From Plasmopara viticola (taxonomy: Eukaryota > Oomycota > Peronosporomycetes > Peronosporales > Peronosporaceae), in the NCBI GenBank assembly GCA_001695595.3, contig MBPM02000054.1, forward strand, positions 62,001 to 126,000: a stretch of 64,000 bases of DNA, read 5' to 3'. The position numbers were made by a program, and so were the translations under genes. Of the stretch, positions 61,186-64,000 are shown piece after piece (the stretch's first letter is position 1; each line of letters opens with the position of its first letter). The notes below the pieces were generated by a model. That model did no database searches. It was given only the letters and a program-made list of their open reading frames with translations, and was not told the DNA's origin.

Positions 61186-62099
61186 GTTTTTACGCGCAAG
61201 GTACAGGCGTGGATCTTCCAACACCACCCGAAAACCGCTTCCCCTGTTCATTTGTGGCACTGAATGCAGATTATTTTTCGTACTTTGCACAAGCGGTAAA
61301 GCCTATTTTTTTGATATTGTATATTTTGCCATATGGTTAAATCACACACTCAACAATGGTCTCGACACTCTAAAGTAGGAAGATCTTAGGTGACAAACAA
61401 GCTCATCGAGGTCAAAGCGCCTTCTGAATCCACACTGGCAAACTGAAGCGACAATTTGCTGGCATGTACAGTACGAGTGCAGTGGCCGGATCTGCGAAAC
61501 GTAGGATTGTAAAAGTCTACGCTTCCGTACACGTCTTGGCGATTGAGGTTGCTAAGCGCATTAAGTAGACACTATTAGTATGTGTGCACTGCATGTTGGA
61601 TCATGCCGGATTATACAAACCGTATTAAGGCGAAGCTGTCGAAAATGCAACATTTCTTCGCTTACGATATCCGCCTTGAAACGGACAGAGCAACAAAGAC
61701 TGACTCTGAATAACTTACACTGGGTGTGGAAGCTTGCGAATGGGTACTTACATTCAATATAATGATTGAGGCAGCATGCATCACCCCCTCTGTACACTTC
61801 TCATTTTGAGCGCTTGTGCCTTAGTAGCCAATGATCATACTGCATCGTCTAGATGACGCCAAGGAGCATGAGGTAGAGTGAAGTCAGTTTCAGCTGACTT
61901 TTTATCGTACAAATTCTAAGTTTGAGTCTGACGCGCGTAGCAAGCATATCCTGCGATGTACGGGCTTGCGTGTACAAAATCAATTTCCGACACGCGTCAT
62001 CAATCACATCAAGTCGCCACACAACCTTTGAACAAGAAACCGCTTTCGGCGAATCCCAAAGTATTTGATTGGCATGCGTACGTAGACGTGCCGGAGGAA
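61186..62099. other. Spacer with decayed sequence
   Basis: This lies between the tandem array and the copia remnant. It may include earlier parts of the same element, but no motif could be recognised with confidence. Confidence 0.4.
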
Positions 62100-62975
62100 T
62101 AGTTCATCAAGTTTGACGATCAGTCAGTTTATTGACGGCGCCTAGGGTACTAGGATCGTAAGGAGAACGAATTAGTATGAGGGACCGGACAGTGGTTGCA
62201 AGTCGTTTGTTAGTCGTTGGAGACGAAGTTATAGGTGGTGTTCACTCAAGATGAGGAACAGACGGACCAAGATTCGTTGTAGTTAGATCAAGAATACAAA
62301 AAGTGAGAGTGCGAGGCTGCGCGGATAACAAATTTAAAAGCCTAGTATAAAACAAAGCCCTCGGATACAGCTGCTAGGAACAGCCACATGAGCGAAGATC
62401 AAGCGGCAGAGTTTAAAGCAACAGAGCCGCTCATGTTCACTTGTGGTTGCAAGTAAAATTTTCAAAATGGCTTTTGTTGTGCATGTAGTGAAAAAAATGC
62501 CAGCATGTCCAAGACAGCGATGAAATTCTCCAACTCGTTTTAGCAGAAAGAGGCGTGTAATGCAAACATGGAGTCACTTCGGAAGCACGGGACGTGCACT
62601 CTTGTGACGCTGACGAAGGGATGCAAGAAGATTGGCAATCGATATTTTTATTGATCAAAAATAGCCAAGAAGGAGAGATTATGCAACTCGAGATATGACA
62701 GGTGGCTAAGGAAGCTTAAATAAGGATAGTATCGACAAGGACGAGGTATTTGCGCCGATACCTCGATTAACGTTCTGCTCAGTCTGGCGATCAAGTGGAT
62801 TCTCGCGATGTTCCAAATTAATATTTAGACTTTCTCCCTTGATAGGTTGCTAGACAAAGACATAAACATGGCACAGCCATACGACTGCACATCCAAAGAG
62901 TACTCGGATTATGTGTATCAGCTTAAGCGCTCTCGTTACTGTTTGATAAAGCATATACGAAACCATTGACTTTCT
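62100..62975 (+). pseudogene. Ty1/copia pol remnant (integrase end and RT)
   Basis: Plus-strand traces in order: an integrase C-terminal-like stretch near 62170-62260 (RTVVASRLLVVGDEV); a connector near 62570-62640 (NTWSHFGSTGR, then VTLTKGCKKIGNRYF) matching the NDTWxLVxxPxGRKxIGxRWVF motif before copia RT; and the RT start near 62735-62960 (SIDKDEVFAPIPRLT, LLSLAIKWILAMFQINI, LLDKDINMAQPYDCTSKEY, YVYQLKRS), matching DYxEVFAPVxRLT, QMDVKTAFLNG, EEIYMxQPxGF and VCxLKKSLYGLKQ. Several frameshifts and stops are present, including in the Asp-containing RT motif. It is a dead element. Confidence 0.7.
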
Positions 62976-64000
62976 AATGATTAAAATCGGTATAGAGAAG
63001 GGAGAAGCTGATCATTGCAATTACGACAAACAGGACCACCAAAAAAAGATGTTTGTGGCGTTGTCGACAGCAATGTGTCCCTCACAGGTAACAAGAATAA
63101 GCATTTCAGAACCAAGCTCTGTCAACTTTCTATTCCTCTTTGAGACTCATTTAATAATAAATGACAATTTGGCCACGATTGTGGCAGGCTTATTGCAGAG
63201 AATGAATTTACAGTAAATGGCGAATTTCGCCATAAGTGGAGTTTCGGCAGACTCCCATACACTTCACCACAGACCGGAAGTCACCCTTTACCTCATCAAC
63301 ATAGCCGAGGACTATTGGAACCGCACAGCTCAATGAACACTAGTCCTGTGAGCCTCCCTCTACCATGCTGACCAAAACTCGGCATTTAATGCCTTTTTTC
63401 TCAAACTTTTAAAAGAGCAAGTTTAACGGAACATATGCACTGCTCATCCATGCAGACTGTGACAGCCACCCTTAGAGTGGGGATTACCGGCCTTCCTAGC
63501 TACCCAAATGCTACAAATAATAGGCGCCGTCCGAGCATCCTTGTGACGACTCGGCTCGCCGCAGTCGAATGAGCAGGGCTTAGTCTATATTAATGAGAGC
63601 ACCCGTCCTCTCTACTCTCAATGGCTTAGACTAATGAAAAGTAGTCTTTGGACAGAGAGTACGCGAAATTATAGTCAATTAAGTTGCTTTCTGACAGTAT
63701 AGCGTGCTTACACCGTTATGTCGTGTGGTATGCAAAAACTGTGAGCTTGGCTTTTGGCTTGAGAATCAAGTGCAGACTCGAAAGGAAAGAATCGGAGTAT
63801 ATTGGGTCATGGTGTCATAATATTTCAGAGCCAGACACATTGACATCCATTACTCGCATTGTATCTAAGTATAGAGCAAAGGTCAGAGACCTAAACTCAC
63901 AAGCCCTACCTGCAAGTAGCTACGGCAAATCTGCTGCACATAATTAGCCAGCCGTGGGACCTGACATTGCTTCTTTACAGCCGGCTAGGTGAAATAAACA
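62976..64000. other. Intergenic to the window end
   Basis: This probably begins with further decayed copia sequence; no intact gene or other recognisable structure is seen. The short frames at 62977-63216 and 63684-63947 have no family resemblance. Confidence 0.45.

Noticed and set aside
61175..61378. Small frame beginning MLRSFLRARYRRG as a secreted RXLR-type effector
   Set aside because: No convincing signal peptide and no RXLR-EER motif; it overlaps the end of the tandem array.

Overview
The window is nuclear DNA of an oomycete, most likely a Peronosporales species such as a downy mildew or Phytophthora relative. The evidence is a very large glucan (callose) synthase fused to a sugar-porter-like domain, a FYVE-SYLF protein, a bZIP-like protein of an oomycete-type family, short GT-AG introns (mostly 60-100 bp), an oomycete-style initiator motif, and compact GC-rich genes lying in long AT-richer stretches with decayed transposons. 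The exact species cannot be read from the sequence.

Layout. 1-7.7 kb is gene-poor. 7.7-12.7 kb holds a bZIP-like gene (8427-9878) bracketed by two oppositely oriented copies of a SINE-like element; the downstream copy sits inside a dead Mutator-like (MULE) transposon with ~70-bp terminal inverted repeats. 13.2-17.0 kb holds a five-exon RecQ-type helicase and a divergent pair of small genes. 17.0-20.8 kb is gene-poor, then a third SINE-like copy. 21.3-34.8 kb is the gene-rich core: a PHD-finger protein and a protein with three cyclic-nucleotide-binding-type domains share a 135-bp promoter; after a Ty3/gypsy remnant come a mitochondrial ClpB/Hsp78 disaggregase and, convergent to it, a FYVE-SYLF protein. 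34.8-43.8 kb is gene-poor with a Ty3/gypsy pol remnant showing RT, RNase H and integrase traces in order. 43.8-50.5 kb is one 2246-codon gene for callose synthase plus MFS domain. 50.5-55.6 kb is degenerate. 55.7-56.8 kb is a lysine-rich SCI1-like gene. 57-64 kb is gene-poor, with a 100-bp tandem repeat of 6.4 units and a Ty1/copia remnant.

The genes do not form a pathway; they are a normal mixture of housekeeping and regulatory functions (DNA repair, chromatin, cAMP/cGMP-type signalling, mitochondrial proteostasis, endosomal lipid binding, cell-wall glucan synthesis). No CRISPR array, rRNA, convincing tRNA or secreted RXLR/CRN effector was seen. The best-supported unusual structures are the nested SINE-in-MULE with intact 13-bp target-site duplication, the non-tRNA-looking SINE family (three copies), the exact-period 100-bp satellite, and several multi-domain fusions. 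Splice sites given here were inferred by eye from reading frame, GT-AG signals and family motifs.
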